Shown here: in pieces, positions 8,345 to 17,035 of the stretch | How the letters are laid out: every line of letters begins with the position of its first letter | How positions within the stretch are numbered: the stretch's first letter is position 1 | NCBI GenBank assembly: GCA_902621675.1 | Contig: CACNMX010000012.1 | Location: forward strand, 1 to 35,241 | Source: an uncultured Prochlorococcus sp. | GTDB lineage: Bacteria; Cyanobacteriota; Cyanobacteriia; PCC-6307; Cyanobiaceae | Length of the DNA stretch: 35,241 nucleotides | Direction of reading: 5' to 3' | Made by a program: the position numbers and the translations under genes | The notes under the pieces: generated by a model | The model's input: the letters and a program-made list of their open reading frames with translations, nothing else | What the model was told of the DNA's origin: nothing | The model's database searches: none

Positions 8345-9574
8345 TTATTTTGCATTAATCGCTAACAAGGCAGTACCAAATGAAGTGGGTTTTTTGCATG
8401 AAACTATGGGTATGTTAATAATTTTTTCTCTTATTTTTCTCCACTGTGGGTTTTTTGAACCTCCACCAATAGTAATAATTTTTTTTGGAAGTGAACCTGT
8501 TAGTTCGCCTAGCTTCTCCCATCCTTTCAATTCGATCTTAGCAAGCCCCTCGAATAATGCATGTAAATAAAGTGAGTCGCTTACTGGCCTTGGACCAAGT
8601 ATTGGCTCTAAATTAGAATTATTAACTGGAAATCTCTCTCCTTTACTATTAAGAGGCAAAAGATTTAAAGAAGTGTTTTTCGATGGATTTATTTGTCGAC
8701 TTAGCTCCTTTATTTCTAAATCAGAGAATAACTGAGACAATATACCGCATCCTGCGTTTGAGGCTCCTCCACATATCCAATGGCCGTTTAATCTATGGTT
8801 TGTAATTCCTTGTTTTTTTATAGGTTTGTCGATAATTTTCTTAACTACAATAGTTGTCCCTAAAACTGTAAGACCATCTTCTTTACCTAAACCTGCAGCT
8901 ATTACACTTGAATTAGAGTCAGTGGTGCCTGATACTAATATTAATTTCTTATTCAAGTTAAATCTCTCTGCTAAATCAAAATTCACTTGTCCAATAATTT
9001 CCCCACTTTTTACTATTTGAGGTAAGCATTTTTGCCATGAAGTATTGAGATAACTTTTTGGCCATGATTCTTTTTTTAGATCCCAACCAAGTTTTAGATT
9101 ATTGCCTTCTTCTCCATGAGTCCAATCTTTTAAAAACCAACCAGTGATCCAATCAGATTGATGTCGTAAAAGTATATTTGTCCCATATTTATCTATTAGC
9201 TTTAATGCTTTAGCAAGACTACTGTATGGAGTTCGCAGATGATCTTCTCCAGAAGCTAAGGATTCAAGAAGGATCATATGTTCATTACATGCTTGGTCAT
9301 AAGGTATTGCTTCTCCTATCGGCTCTCCTTGCAAATTTGATGGTATTAAAGTTCCTGAGGTGCCGGAGATAGCCAATTTACTAAGATTAATTTTTACCTC
9401 GACAGGTAAACTAACTAAAAGATTTTCACAAGAATTGATCCAAGAATTTGGATTCTTAAAGCTGGACGAATAAGGTACTGAATTTGAATATACTAATCTC
9501 TTATGAAGATTAATTATTGAAATTCTTGCACCACTGGTTCCAAAATCTAACCCTCCATAAAAATTATCAGGCAT
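8345..9574 (-). CDS. FGGY-family carbohydrate kinase
   Basis: 409 residues of the FGGY kinase fold (ASKHA): GGLDFGTSGARISI near the start is the phosphate-1 loop, GTTDSNSSVIAAGLG is the middle phosphate/adenosine block, and ITIGGGSKNPQWRKI is the C-terminal adenosine motif. Such enzymes phosphorylate sugars such as xylulose, ribulose or glycerol; this one is shorter than the usual ~490-500. I start it at the ATG 9572-9574, 11 bp after metK ends; a longer frame to 9646 would lie inside metK and adds no conserved sequence. It is probably cotranscribed with metK. No sugar transporter, isomerase or regulator is nearby, so the substrate is open; a xylulokinase-like role is the usual annotation. 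Confidence 0.8.
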   Translation of the reverse strand: MPDNFYGGLDFGTSGARISIINLHKRLVYSNSVPYSSSFKNPNSWINSCENLLVSLPVEVKINLSKLAISGTSGTLIPSNLQGEPIGEAIPYDQACNEHMILLESLASGEDHLRTPYSSLAKALKLIDKYGTNILLRHQSDWITGWFLKDWTHGEEGNNLKLGWDLKKESWPKSYLNTSWQKCLPQIVKSGEIIGQVNFDLAERFNLNKKLILVSGTTDSNSSVIAAGLGKEDGLTVLGTTIVVKKIIDKPIKKQGITNHRLNGHWICGGASNAGCGILSQLFSDLEIKELSRQINPSKNTSLNLLPLNSKGERFPVNNSNLEPILGPRPVSDSLYLHALFEGLAKIELKGWEKLGELTGSLPKKIITIGGGSKNPQWRKIREKIINIPIVSCKKPTSFGTALLAINAK

Positions 9575-9585
9575 TAAAAAATAAT

Positions 9586-10827
9586 TTATAAAAAGATTTT
9601 GGAAGCCTCTGCTAATTTGGCTGCTTTTTCTTCCACATTTTCCCAAGGGAGCTCAAGATCTCTTCTGCCAAAATGTCCGTAGGACGCAGTCTTTCTAAAA
9701 AATTTTCCTCCCATTTTTTTTGGCAGATCTCTTAAGTTGAATTCTTTTATTATTGCTGCGGGTCTTAAATCAAAGTGCTCTTTAATTAGCTCTGTCAAAT
9801 TAGCTTGTGAAATAACACCAGTATCAAAAGTTTCCACGAGAATGGAAATTGGTTTTGCTACTCCAATTGCATAACTTAATTGCACTTCTGCTTTTTTTGC
9901 CAATTTCGCCTTAACTATGCTTTTAGCTACATAACGTGCTGCATAAGCGGCTGATCTATCTACTTTTGTGGGATCTTTACCGGAGAATGCCCCTCCTCCG
10001 TGTCTTGCATATCCACCATAAGTATCTACAATAATTTTTCTGCCAGTGAGCCCCGCATCTCCTTGAGGCCCTCCTACGACAAATTTTCCCGTTGGGTTTA
10101 CTAAAAATCTTGTTTTATTAATGTTTGGTTTGATTTCTAAATCTTCAGTAGCAGGAATTACAACATGCTTCCATAAATCCTTTTTTATTCTTTGACGAAT
10201 TTCTTCTTCATTTGTTAAGCCATCTATTTCAGGATTATGTTGAGTTGAAATTAAGATTGTATTAATAGAGACTGGTAAACCTTTTTCGTAATCAATGCTT
10301 ACTTGAGTTTTACCATCAGGGAGTAGATAATTGAGGACGTTTTCATGTCTAACCTTAGCGAGTTGAATGGCTAATCTATGAGCTAAGCTAATCGGTAAGG
10401 GCATTAATTCAGGCGTTTCATCGCATGCATAGCCGAACATTATGCCTTGGTCGCCAGCTCCGGTATTATCTTCCAAATCATCGTTAACATCATCTGCTTC
10501 GTTTACTCCTTGAGAAATATCTGGTGATTGCTCGTCAAGGGCTACTAAAACTGCACAACTATTTGCGTCAAAACCACCTGCTCTATAGCTTTCATATCCA
10601 ATTTCTTTAATTACATTTCTAACAAGTTTAATATAATCGACTTTTGCTTTTGAAGTAATTTCTCCAGTAAGTAAACAAAGACCCGTATTAACAACAGTTT
10701 CGCACGCAACTCTGCTTTCTGGATCTTCTGTCAATAAAGCATCTAGAACAGCGTCACTAATTTGATCACATATTTTGTCAGGATGACCTTCAGTTACAGA
10801 TTCTGAAGTGAAAATAAAATCACTCAT
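9586..10827 (-). CDS. metK: S-adenosylmethionine synthase
   Basis: 413 residues; makes SAM from methionine and ATP. Family landmarks are complete: [23 protein letters not shown] at the start (shown only in part here: [14 protein letters not shown]), [15 protein letters not shown] (~122-136), the P-loop-like [19 protein letters not shown] (~276-294) and the C-terminal LPWE segment. The long ~410-residue form is typical of cyanobacteria. ATG at 10825-10827. It follows rpsA on the same strand after 138 bp, which holds no SAM riboswitch that I can recognise, only a 5-bp hairpin (TTAGG/CCTAA, ~10845-10860). Confidence 0.96.
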   Translation of the reverse strand: MSDFIFTSESVTEGHPDKICDQISDAVLDALLTEDPESRVACETVVNTGLCLLTGEITSKAKVDYIKLVRNVIKEIGYESYRAGGFDANSCAVLVALDEQSPDISQGVNEADDVNDDLEDNTGAGDQGIMFGYACDETPELMPLPISLAHRLAIQLAKVRHENVLNYLLPDGKTQVSIDYEKGLPVSINTILISTQHNPEIDGLTNEEEIRQRIKKDLWKHVVIPATEDLEIKPNINKTRFLVNPTGKFVVGGPQGDAGLTGRKIIVDTYGGYARHGGGAFSGKDPTKVDRSAAYAARYVAKSIVKAKLAKKAEVQLSYAIGVAKPISILVETFDTGVISQANLTELIKEHFDLRPAAIIKEFNLRDLPKKMGGKFFRKTASYGHFGRRDLELPWENVEEKAAKLAEASKIFL

Positions 10828-10965
10828 TTAAAAATTTTTTTGGAATTAGGCAATATCCTAAATTAACTTATCGTTACAAATCAATTATTGTAAATTTAAA
10901 AAATACTTGTATGAAAATAATAAGGCTTGAGTTCGGATATTCGTGCACAAAATAAATAAGTGAAG

Positions 10966-12057
10966 TTAAACTGTTTCAGCTGAAGTTGTGGGAATCTCTT
11001 CGTTATCGTCAGTTTGTTCGAATAACATTTGTTTATATTTTGCAGCCATTTCTTCAGCTTTACTAAAAACTTTTTGAGGGTCAGTTAGCATGTCTCCTGG
11101 TTCAGGTTCAAGTGCTTTAGTAGATAATGAAATTCGCCCTCTTTCTGAATCAAGGTCAATTATCATGACTTTCATTTGGTCATTCACATTTAAAACGTTA
11201 TGAGGAGTCTCAATATGTTCATGACTAATCTCAGAAATATGCAATAGACCACTTACTCCACCAATATCAATAAAGGCTCCATAAGGTTTAATACCTTTTA
11301 CAGAACCAACAACAACTTCTCCCACCTCAAGTCTGTTCATTTTTTTCTCAACCAAAGCTCTTCTATGACTGAGTACTAATCTGTTTCTTTCTTCATCAAC
11401 TTCTAGAAATTTTAGAGGTAAATATTCACCTTCTAAGTCATCTTTAATTCTTCGAGCACTTATGTGAGAGCCTGGGATAAAACCTCTCAAGCCTTCCACC
11501 CTCACAAGAGCTCCGCCTCTGTTTGTTGCAAAAACTTCAGAATATATAGTGGCATCTTCTTTTTGGAGTTGTCTAACCCTTTCCCAAGCTCTTTGATATT
11601 CAATTCTTCTAATGGAGAGGGCTAATTGGCCATCTTCATTTTCCTCACTCATTATGAAAAATTCTCTACTTTCTGAAGGTTGTAAAACATCATTAAGTCC
11701 TTCAACTCTATTTATAGAAACCTCCTGAACAGGCATGAAAGCAGCTGTTTTTGCCCCTATATCTATCATGGCCCCTTTGGGCTCTAAAGCAAAAACGGTA
11801 CCTTTAACTAGATCGCCTGGCTTAAAATTATAGTCATACTTACCTAAAAGTGATGCAAATTCTTCTTGTGTAAATCCTGCGTTGTCAAAATCCGTATTAG
11901 TTCTGCTAGAGGAAGAATCTGCTGAAGGTATATCGCTCTTCTCGAAGGATAAATCTTCCTCATTTTGGGATGCTGAATTATTATCTAACTCAGACGAATT
12001 TTTAATTTCTTGATCCTCAGAGAGTTCTTTAATGGTTTGGGAAGAATTTTCGTTCAT
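10966..12057 (-). CDS. rpsA: 30S ribosomal protein S1 (three S1 domains)
   Basis: 363 residues. An acidic, Ser/Asn-rich N-terminal stretch (1-60) is followed by three S1 RNA-binding domains: ~80-150 (GDLVKGTVFALEPKGAMIDIG), ~168-233 (EVFATNRGGALVRVEGLRGF) and ~245-315 (GEVVVGSVKGIKPYGAFIDIG). The E. coli protein has six; cyanobacteria and plastids have this short form, often called Rps1A. It binds mRNA on the 30S subunit and helps initiation on leaders without a good Shine-Dalgarno. Its own ATG (12055-12057) has no purine-rich SD; instead a perfect 7-bp hairpin lies 14-28 nt upstream, which may serve autoregulation. Confidence 0.93.
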   Translation of the reverse strand: MNENSSQTIKELSEDQEIKNSSELDNNSASQNEEDLSFEKSDIPSADSSSSRTNTDFDNAGFTQEEFASLLGKYDYNFKPGDLVKGTVFALEPKGAMIDIGAKTAAFMPVQEVSINRVEGLNDVLQPSESREFFIMSEENEDGQLALSIRRIEYQRAWERVRQLQKEDATIYSEVFATNRGGALVRVEGLRGFIPGSHISARRIKDDLEGEYLPLKFLEVDEERNRLVLSHRRALVEKKMNRLEVGEVVVGSVKGIKPYGAFIDIGGVSGLLHISEISHEHIETPHNVLNVNDQMKVMIIDLDSERGRISLSTKALEPEPGDMLTDPQKVFSKAEEMAAKYKQMLFEQTDDNEEIPTTSAETV

Positions 12058-12071
12058 TTGTTATGTCGCAG

Positions 12072-12086
12072 ACTACCTAAGGTAGT
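12072..12086 (-). promoter_or_regulatory. Palindrome/hairpin in the rpsA leader
   Basis: ACTACCT at 12072-12078 and AGGTAGT at 12080-12086 form a perfect inverted repeat around one base. It lies 14-28 nt upstream of the rpsA ATG, at and just above the place where a Shine-Dalgarno would be. A one-base centre would open into a small loop in RNA; as DNA it could also be a dimeric operator. Confidence 0.4.
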
Positions 12087-12166
12087 TAGAAAGGTATGCT
12101 ACTAGCCTGCAAACCAATAGCAAAAAATATTTGTGATATGTATTCTACACTTCAAGATGCTTAATT

Positions 12167-12646
12167 TTATGAAATTGAAGCTAATTGGTTTTTTGAATTG
12201 CCTTTTAAAGATTCAAGAGTAGAAATAAAATCTTTTACTCCATTAAATTTTCTATAAACTGATGCGTATCTTATATAAGCCACTTCGTTTTCTTTCCTAA
12301 GATTTTTAAGTATTAATTCTCCGATATAAGAAGACTTAATATCTTTATTAGAATCTTGAACGATTTGTGATTCAATTCCATCTACGAAATTAATAATTGC
12401 TTCACTACTGAAGTTAGTCTTTTCACAAGCTCTTGATATACCAGTAAATAATTTTTGTTTATCGAATAATTCTCTGCTACCATCTTTTTTTATGACTGAA
12501 ACTGGCATTGATTCCACTCTTTCATAAGTTGTAAATCTAAAGCTGCAATTTAAGCACTCTCTTCTTCTTCGAACACTTTTACCACTATCAGCAGATCTTG
12601 ATTCCAAAACTCTGCTATCGGTGTTTTGACAGGTCGGACACTGCAT
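12167..12646 (-). CDS. nrdR: Transcriptional repressor NrdR
   Basis: 159 residues, normal length. The N-terminal zinc ribbon has CPTC (Cys3, Cys6) and CLNC (Cys31, Cys34) with the basic SVRRRREC run, and [10 protein letters not shown] leads into the ATP-cone domain (~49-139, [16 protein letters not shown]). NrdR senses ATP/dATP and represses ribonucleotide reductase genes through paired NrdR boxes; no such gene is in this window. ATG at 12644-12646. It is read leftward between psbT and rpsA; the psbT terminator isolates it from psbBT. Confidence 0.94.
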   Translation of the reverse strand: MQCPTCQNTDSRVLESRSADSGKSVRRRRECLNCSFRFTTYERVESMPVSVIKKDGSRELFDKQKLFTGISRACEKTNFSSEAIINFVDGIESQIVQDSNKDIKSSYIGELILKNLRKENEVAYIRYASVYRKFNGVKDFISTLESLKGNSKNQLASIS

Positions 12647-12706
12647 GTGGTGAAATAAGCTGCACTTTAACTCTAATAGTAGAGTAATATCTTGATTATG
12701 AAAAGT

Positions 12707-12736
12707 AAAAAAACCTCTTGTTAAAGAGGTTTTTTT
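12707..12736. terminator. Intrinsic terminator after psbB-psbT
   Basis: A perfect 13-bp stem (12707-12719 with 12724-12736), loop GTTA, A-rich foot and T-rich end on both strands. It starts 6 nt after the psbT stop and should end the psbBT transcript ahead of nrdR. Confidence 0.85.
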
Positions 12737-12742
12737 ATTAAT

Positions 12743-12841
12743 TCATTTTCTATCAAATTTAGGTGGGTCCCTAAAGGCGACAGCAAAGAATAAGGTAACA
12801 ACTGCGAGAGTTAAAATAAGAACGTAAGCGAAAGCTTCCAT
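12743..12841 (-). CDS. psbT: Photosystem II protein PsbT
   Basis: 32 residues from ATG 12839-12841 to TGA 12743-12745. The peptide begins [15 protein letters not shown] and ends in [10 protein letters not shown]: one membrane helix and a short basic stromal tail, the exact pattern of PsbT, a PSII subunit at the dimer interface that helps repair of the acceptor side. It lies 23 bp after psbB on the same strand, the standard psbB-psbT pairing, and is followed at once by a strong terminator. Confidence 0.95.
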   Translation of the reverse strand: MEAFAYVLILTLAVVTLFFAVAFRDPPKFDRK

Positions 12842-12864
12842 AAGATTAAGTAATAAAGTTTAGT

Positions 12865-14388
12865 TTAAACCCTTCCTGGGATTCTTCTTGTGGTTTCGTC
12901 ACCAAGCTTCTTGAATAAACCAAATTCAACTTGGTCGCCAATCTCAGCATCAATACCAGCAAAGGAATTTCTGTAAAGAGTTCTTGAAGCGTGCCACCAG
13001 TGGCCAAACAAGAATAGCAATCCGAAACATAAATGTGCATATGTAAACCACGCTCTTGGTGAGCTTCGGAATACACCATCAGATTTATAAGTCTCCCTGT
13101 CAAATTTGAACGCTTCTCCAAGTTGAGCCTTTCTAGCTAATCTTTTAACTACTGCAGGATCAGTAAATGTTTGACCATTAAGATCTCCACCATAGATGGT
13201 TGCAGTAATTCCTGTTTGTTCAAATGAGTACTTTGCTTCAGCTCTTCTAAATGGAATATCTGCTCTTACATTCCCCTCTTTGTCTTCAAGGATGACAGGA
13301 AAGTTTTCAAAGAAATTAGGTATTCTTCTAACTTCTAATTCGTTACCTTCTTTGTCTTGAAAAGCAATATGACCTTGCCAGCCAGTTGGTAAACCATCAC
13401 CATTAACAAGAGCTCCAACTCTGAATAGACCACCTTTTGCAGGACTATTCCCAACATAATCGTAGAAAGCTAGTTTCTCTGGAATCGATGCGTATGCCTC
13501 TTCTTTAGTGGCGCCATCGTCTATGGCAGCTTGGACCCTTCTATTAATTTCAGTTTTGAAATAGCCGGAATCCCATTGATATCTGGTAGGGCCAAATAAT
13601 TCTACTGGAGTTGTCGCTGAACCATACCACATTGTTCCTGAAACAACGAAGGAAACAAATAAAACAGCAGCTAGAGCACTAGCTAAAACCCCTTCAAGAC
13701 TTCCAAGTTTTAATGCTCTATAAAGTCTTTCTCCAGGTCTATTGGTAATGTGAAAAATACCTCCAATAATCCCCATAAGTCCAGCAGCAATATGATTAGC
13801 AACAATTCCTCCTGGGTTGAAAGGGTTAAATCCTTCTACTCCCCAGGAAGGGGCAACAGGCTCTACATGACCAGTAAGGCCATAAGGATCAGAAACCCAA
13901 ATCCCTACATTTGCACAATGGAAAGCTCCAAAACCAAAGCATGTAATTCCTGCTAGGAGAAGGTGAATCCCGAATATTCTTGGCAAATCAAGGGCAGGCT
14001 CACCAGTTCTTGAATCTTCCCATAGATCCAAATCCCAGTATGTCCAGTGCCAAATTGAGGCCAACATCAATAGTCCACTAAATACAATGTGAGCTGCTGC
14101 AACACCTTCAAAACTCCAGAATCCAGGATCAACTCCCGTAGCGCCTGTAATATCCCATCCATTCCAACTACTTGTAATACCAAGTCTTGCCATAAAAGGC
14201 ATAACGTACATCCCCTGTCTCCACATTGGATTGAGAACAGCATCAGATGGATCAAAAATGGCTAATTCATAAAGAGCCATAGAACCGGCCCAGCCGGCTA
14301 ATAATGCAGTATGCATAAGATGCACAGCGAGTAGTCGACCTGGGTCATTAATAACTACCGTGTGAACTCGATACCAAGGCAATCCCAT
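12865..14388 (-). CDS. psbB: Photosystem II CP47 core antenna protein
   Basis: 507 residues, normal for CP47, the chlorophyll-binding inner antenna of PSII in the thylakoid. The start [19 protein letters not shown] is invariant in the family; six membrane helices carry the chlorophyll-ligating histidines (for example [47 protein letters not shown]). The large lumenal loop between helices 5 and 6 spans roughly residues 255-445, and the last helix ([19 protein letters not shown]) is followed by a short cytoplasmic tail. Upstream is a 222-bp region shared with the divergent ferredoxin gene; a TACTAT box at 14435-14440 (minus strand) is a plausible -10 element about 47 bp before the ATG. Confidence 0.98.
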   Translation of the reverse strand: MGLPWYRVHTVVINDPGRLLAVHLMHTALLAGWAGSMALYELAIFDPSDAVLNPMWRQGMYVMPFMARLGITSSWNGWDITGATGVDPGFWSFEGVAAAHIVFSGLLMLASIWHWTYWDLDLWEDSRTGEPALDLPRIFGIHLLLAGITCFGFGAFHCANVGIWVSDPYGLTGHVEPVAPSWGVEGFNPFNPGGIVANHIAAGLMGIIGGIFHITNRPGERLYRALKLGSLEGVLASALAAVLFVSFVVSGTMWYGSATTPVELFGPTRYQWDSGYFKTEINRRVQAAIDDGATKEEAYASIPEKLAFYDYVGNSPAKGGLFRVGALVNGDGLPTGWQGHIAFQDKEGNELEVRRIPNFFENFPVILEDKEGNVRADIPFRRAEAKYSFEQTGITATIYGGDLNGQTFTDPAVVKRLARKAQLGEAFKFDRETYKSDGVFRSSPRAWFTYAHLCFGLLFLFGHWWHASRTLYRNSFAGIDAEIGDQVEFGLFKKLGDETTRRIPGRV

Positions 14389-14434
14389 CGGTTAATTTCT
14401 AGTAACTATGCTGAATAAACAGCTAAACATCACG

Positions 14435-14440
14435 ATAGTA
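14435..14440 (-). promoter_or_regulatory. Possible -10 box for psbB
   Basis: Read on the minus strand this is TACTAT, a fair -10 hexamer; transcription would begin about 40 nt before the psbB ATG. No convincing -35 is seen at 17 bp, as in many cyanobacterial photosystem promoters. Confidence 0.25.
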
Positions 14441-14610
14441 AGGGTTTTTTAGTCTTTGAGGGATTTTTGTAAATAAATTTATTTTCTTGCAAAAATTGGG
14501 CAAATCAATTTGTGGGACTGATTTTACAAGGAAATTTTAGCTAAAAATTGTTAATATTTTGGTCACAATTCTCAAAGTAAAACGCCAAAATAAGAAAAAT
14601 AACTAAAAAA

Positions 14611-14973
14611 ATGGCAACTATCAGATTTATCCGTGAGGATTTAGAAGTCCAATGTAATCCTGGTGAAAATTTAAGGGAATTGGTAATGAAAGAAAACTTA
14701 CAACTTTATGGTTTGAAAGGTATTTTAGGAAATTGCGGCGGGGCAGGACAATGCAGTACTTGTTTTATTTCAGTTGAAGGTGGAAACAAAAATTCCTTGA
14801 GCCCTCTTACATCTGTTGAAGAAGAAAAACTCAAAAATAGACCAGAAAACTGGCGACTTGCATGCCAAACATTGATAAAGTCCTCTTCAGTAATCTTAAC
14901 AAAACCACAATCTCCACCCTCAAATTTGGAAGAACTAAAAAAACTTAGTGAAAATAAAAAATTACCTCGTTAA
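14611..14973 (+). CDS. [2Fe-2S] ferredoxin with adrenodoxin-like cysteine spacing
   Basis: 120 residues. Cluster ligands are Cys42, Cys48, Cys51 (NCGGAGQCSTC) and Cys85 (RLACQT). The first gap is five residues, as in adrenodoxin/ISC-type ferredoxins, where photosynthetic PetF has four; the rest of the fold is plain beta-grasp. A C-terminal tail of ~25 residues rich in Pro, Ser and Lys follows. It is read divergently from psbB and lies 108 bp before psbM, so it sits in a PSII-biogenesis neighbourhood. Electron partner unknown. Main photosynthetic PetF can be excluded by spacing. The name fdx is used in databases, without a specific function. Confidence 0.85.
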   Translation: MATIRFIREDLEVQCNPGENLRELVMKENLQLYGLKGILGNCGGAGQCSTCFISVEGGNKNSLSPLTSVEEEKLKNRPENWRLACQTLIKSSSVILTKPQSPPSNLEELKKLSENKKLPR

Positions 14974-15081
14974 ATTTGTTTAAGACTGTTAATCAGTTTA
15001 TAAATTTTGTTTATTTTTCCACTTTATTCTAAATTATATGTCTATAGTCTTATTACCTAACCCATAGAACTTCTAAATTAA

Positions 15082-15234
15082 ATGGAAACAACTAACTTTG
15101 GATTCGTAGCTAGTCTTTTATTTGTAGGGGTGCCCACCATATTCCTAATAGGTTTATTTATTTCTACCCAAGATGGAGAAAAATCAAGCTTCTACTCTGA
15201 CTCTAGTAAAGGTAGACTTGGGCCGAAACGCTAA
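15082..15234 (+). CDS. psbM: Photosystem II protein PsbM (long form)
   Basis: 50 residues from ATG 15082 to TAA 15232-15234. The first 30 (METTNFGFVASLLFVGVP then TIFLIGLFISTQ) are a single membrane helix with the family's FGF and QD features; PsbM sits at the PSII dimer interface. Ordinary PsbM has ~33-38 residues; here a charged tail, DGEKSSFYSDSSKGRLGPKR, adds about 15. It is preceded by an AT-rich 108-bp gap with TATAGT at 15043-15048 and followed 11 bp later by prmC, so it probably leads the psbM-prmC-tsaC run. Confidence 0.92.
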   Translation: METTNFGFVASLLFVGVPTIFLIGLFISTQDGEKSSFYSDSSKGRLGPKR

Positions 15235-15245
15235 AGCTTTAATTA

Positions 15246-16115
15246 ATGCTTAGCATTTCTGTAAAAGAATTTTTATTTTGGAAAAAAAAGCAACTTTCTA
15301 AAGGAGGTGATCAGCAATCTTTTGCTTTTCTTCTTGATTCTATAGGCGGTATATTGACTAGTGAACAAAACCTTATTGGTATAAATCCTGAGGGAAACTT
15401 ACATTTAAAAAAAAATTTAGAATTTTTGGAATCTATTTGGAACGAACACTTATCAAGTTCTTGTCCAATTCAATATCTTTGTGGGATAACTTTTTGGAGA
15501 GATTTAAAATTAAAAGTTACAAACAAAGTACTCATTCCTAGACCCGAAACAGAACTAATAGTTGATATTGCATTCAATATATTCCAAAAGAAGTCAGAAA
15601 ATTTATTTTTCGCTGAATTAGGAACTGGATCAGGCGCTATAAGTATTGCTTTGGCATTGGCTTATCCATTTAGCGATGGAGTAGCAACTGATATAAATCA
15701 TGATGCATTAGAAATAGCTGCTAAAAATTATAAAAATTCTTCAGAACAATCAAATTTGAAATTTTATTGTGGAAATTGGTGGTCTCCTCTTGAAAGTTTA
15801 AAAGGAAAATTAGACCTTGTTATTTCAAACCCGCCATATATTCCTAAAGATACTTATGAAAAATTACCTAGAGAAGTTAAAAGTTTTGAACCTAAACTTT
15901 CTTTATTAGGCGGCGAAGATGGTTTAAAACATATTAGGGAAATAATATACAAAGCACCATTATTCTTAAAAGAGAAGGGCTGGATAATTTTAGAGAATCA
16001 TTTTGATCAAGGTGAAAAAGTAAAACAACTACTGATTAAAAATAAATTTACATCAATAGAAATTGTGAAAGATCTTTCAGGTATTGGAAGGTTTACCATT
16101 GGAAGATATAAATAA
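15246..16115 (+). CDS. prmC: Release factor glutamine N5-methyltransferase PrmC/HemK
   Basis: 289 residues. It methylates the glutamine of the GGQ motif in release factors RF1/RF2 using SAM. Landmarks: an N-terminal helical domain, PRPETELIV (~98-106), SAM motif I ELGTGSG (124-130) and the catalytic NPPY (195-198), followed by EPKLSLLGGEDGL, which is typical of PrmC rather than other NPPY enzymes. ATG at 15246. It follows psbM by 11 bp and precedes tsaC by 23 bp, so the three are probably one transcript. Confidence 0.94.
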   Translation: MLSISVKEFLFWKKKQLSKGGDQQSFAFLLDSIGGILTSEQNLIGINPEGNLHLKKNLEFLESIWNEHLSSSCPIQYLCGITFWRDLKLKVTNKVLIPRPETELIVDIAFNIFQKKSENLFFAELGTGSGAISIALALAYPFSDGVATDINHDALEIAAKNYKNSSEQSNLKFYCGNWWSPLESLKGKLDLVISNPPYIPKDTYEKLPREVKSFEPKLSLLGGEDGLKHIREIIYKAPLFLKEKGWIILENHFDQGEKVKQLLIKNKFTSIEIVKDLSGIGRFTIGRYK

Positions 16116-16138
16116 ATTATTGTAGGTTGATAATCTAA

Positions 16139-16720
16139 ATGAATTTAGTAGATTGCAAAACCGCTTTGAAGACTCTTAAAAGTGGTTTACCTATAATTTT
16201 CCCAACTGACACATTACCTGCAATTGGATGCTTGCCAAAATTTTCAAAGACTATTTATGAGTTTAAAAAAAGAGATAGAGACAAACCCTTAATTCTTATG
16301 GGATCAGAACAAAAACAATTAATCGACTATGTTCACGAATCAGCTAAAGAAGATTACGAAAATATAGCTTCAAAATATTGGCCTGGAGCTCTAACAATAG
16401 TTATTCCTGCTTCAGAAAAGCAGACTACAATACTCACGAGCAATGATCGTACTCTTGGGTTGAGGATTCCAAATTCATATATAGCTCAATCTCTCATAAG
16501 AGAAACAGGACCATTATTAACTTCTAGTGCAAATATTTCAGGTTTTAAAGGATCAATTACAGTTGAAGGTATTGCTCTAGACTTCCCTTCTGTAGCAATT
16601 TTGGGACCTATCCCCTGGGGGAAAAGAAGTGGGAAAGCTAGTACTATTATATTTTGGAAGAAAAGTCGAGATTGGAGGTTGATTAGAGAAGGAGAAGTAT
16701 TAGTTAGGGAATTGTATTAA
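16139..16720 (+). CDS. tsaC: Threonylcarbamoyl-AMP synthase (TsaC/Sua5, YrdC domain)
   Basis: 193 residues, a single YrdC domain without the extra Sua5 C-terminal part. It makes threonylcarbamoyl-AMP for the t6A37 modification of ANN-decoding tRNAs. Family motifs: FPTDTLPAIGC near the start, KRDRDKPL for the nucleotide site, YWPGALTIV, LGLRIPNS and TSSANISG. ATG at 16139. Its stop TAA shares a base with the ATG of the next small gene (TAATG at 16718-16722), which points to translational coupling. Confidence 0.92.
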   Translation: MNLVDCKTALKTLKSGLPIIFPTDTLPAIGCLPKFSKTIYEFKKRDRDKPLILMGSEQKQLIDYVHESAKEDYENIASKYWPGALTIVIPASEKQTTILTSNDRTLGLRIPNSYIAQSLIRETGPLLTSSANISGFKGSITVEGIALDFPSVAILGPIPWGKRSGKASTIIFWKKSRDWRLIREGEVLVRELY

Positions 16721-16887
16721 TGTTTTTATTATTATTTTTTGTTTTATTAATTCAATTTTTTACTTATTGGATATTTGAACCCCTCGCATCTTTTGTAGAG
16801 TATTTTCTCGAAATAAAATTGTTCCCTATCATTGCTCTGATAGGTTTAATTTTTTTATTTTCAGCAAAAAATATTGAGCAGAATTGA
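16720..16887 (+). CDS. Small membrane protein coupled to tsaC (55 aa)
   Basis: 55 codons starting in the TAATG overlap with tsaC and closing at TGA 16885-16887. The peptide is strongly hydrophobic with two likely helices (about 2-18 and 37-50, LFPIIALIGLIFLFS), separated by EPLASFVEYFLEIK. Family not recognised. The overlap start and the two clean helices argue that it is translated. It ends 11 bp before the convergent tRNA-Thr. Confidence 0.6.
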   Translation: MFLLLFFVLLIQFFTYWIFEPLASFVEYFLEIKLFPIIALIGLIFLFSAKNIEQN

Positions 16888-16898
16888 ATAAATCAAAA

Positions 16899-16970
16899 TG
16901 CCGGCTAACAGATTTGAACTGATGACCTTCGCTTTACAAAAGCGCTGCTCTACCGCTGAGCTAAGCCGGC
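16899..16970 (-). tRNA. trnT: tRNA-Thr (TGT)
   Basis: 72 nt on the minus strand; acceptor GCCGGCT pairs with AGCCGGC, D-arm AGCTCAGCGGTAGAGC, anticodon loop with TGT in CTTTTGTAAAG, T-arm with GTTCAAATC and discriminator A. CCA not encoded. It lies 65 bp downstream of minE on the same strand. Confidence 0.97.
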
Positions 16971-17035
16971 AATCTCTTCATCTTACAATTAGAGAGGGTC
17001 AATAATGAGTATTTTTTTAGCTTTTTTTAAATTTA

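Noticed and set aside
9575..9646. 24-residue N-terminal extension of the FGGY kinase
   Set aside because: It lies inside the metK coding region and carries nothing conserved; ATG 9572-9574 fits the family start.
10828..10965. SAM riboswitch before metK
   Set aside because: No SAM-I, SAM-II or related consensus was recognised, only a 5-bp hairpin.
12846..13121. Frames opposite or offset to psbB (also 13750-13956, 14067-14255)
   Set aside because: Shadows of the strongly conserved CP47 gene.
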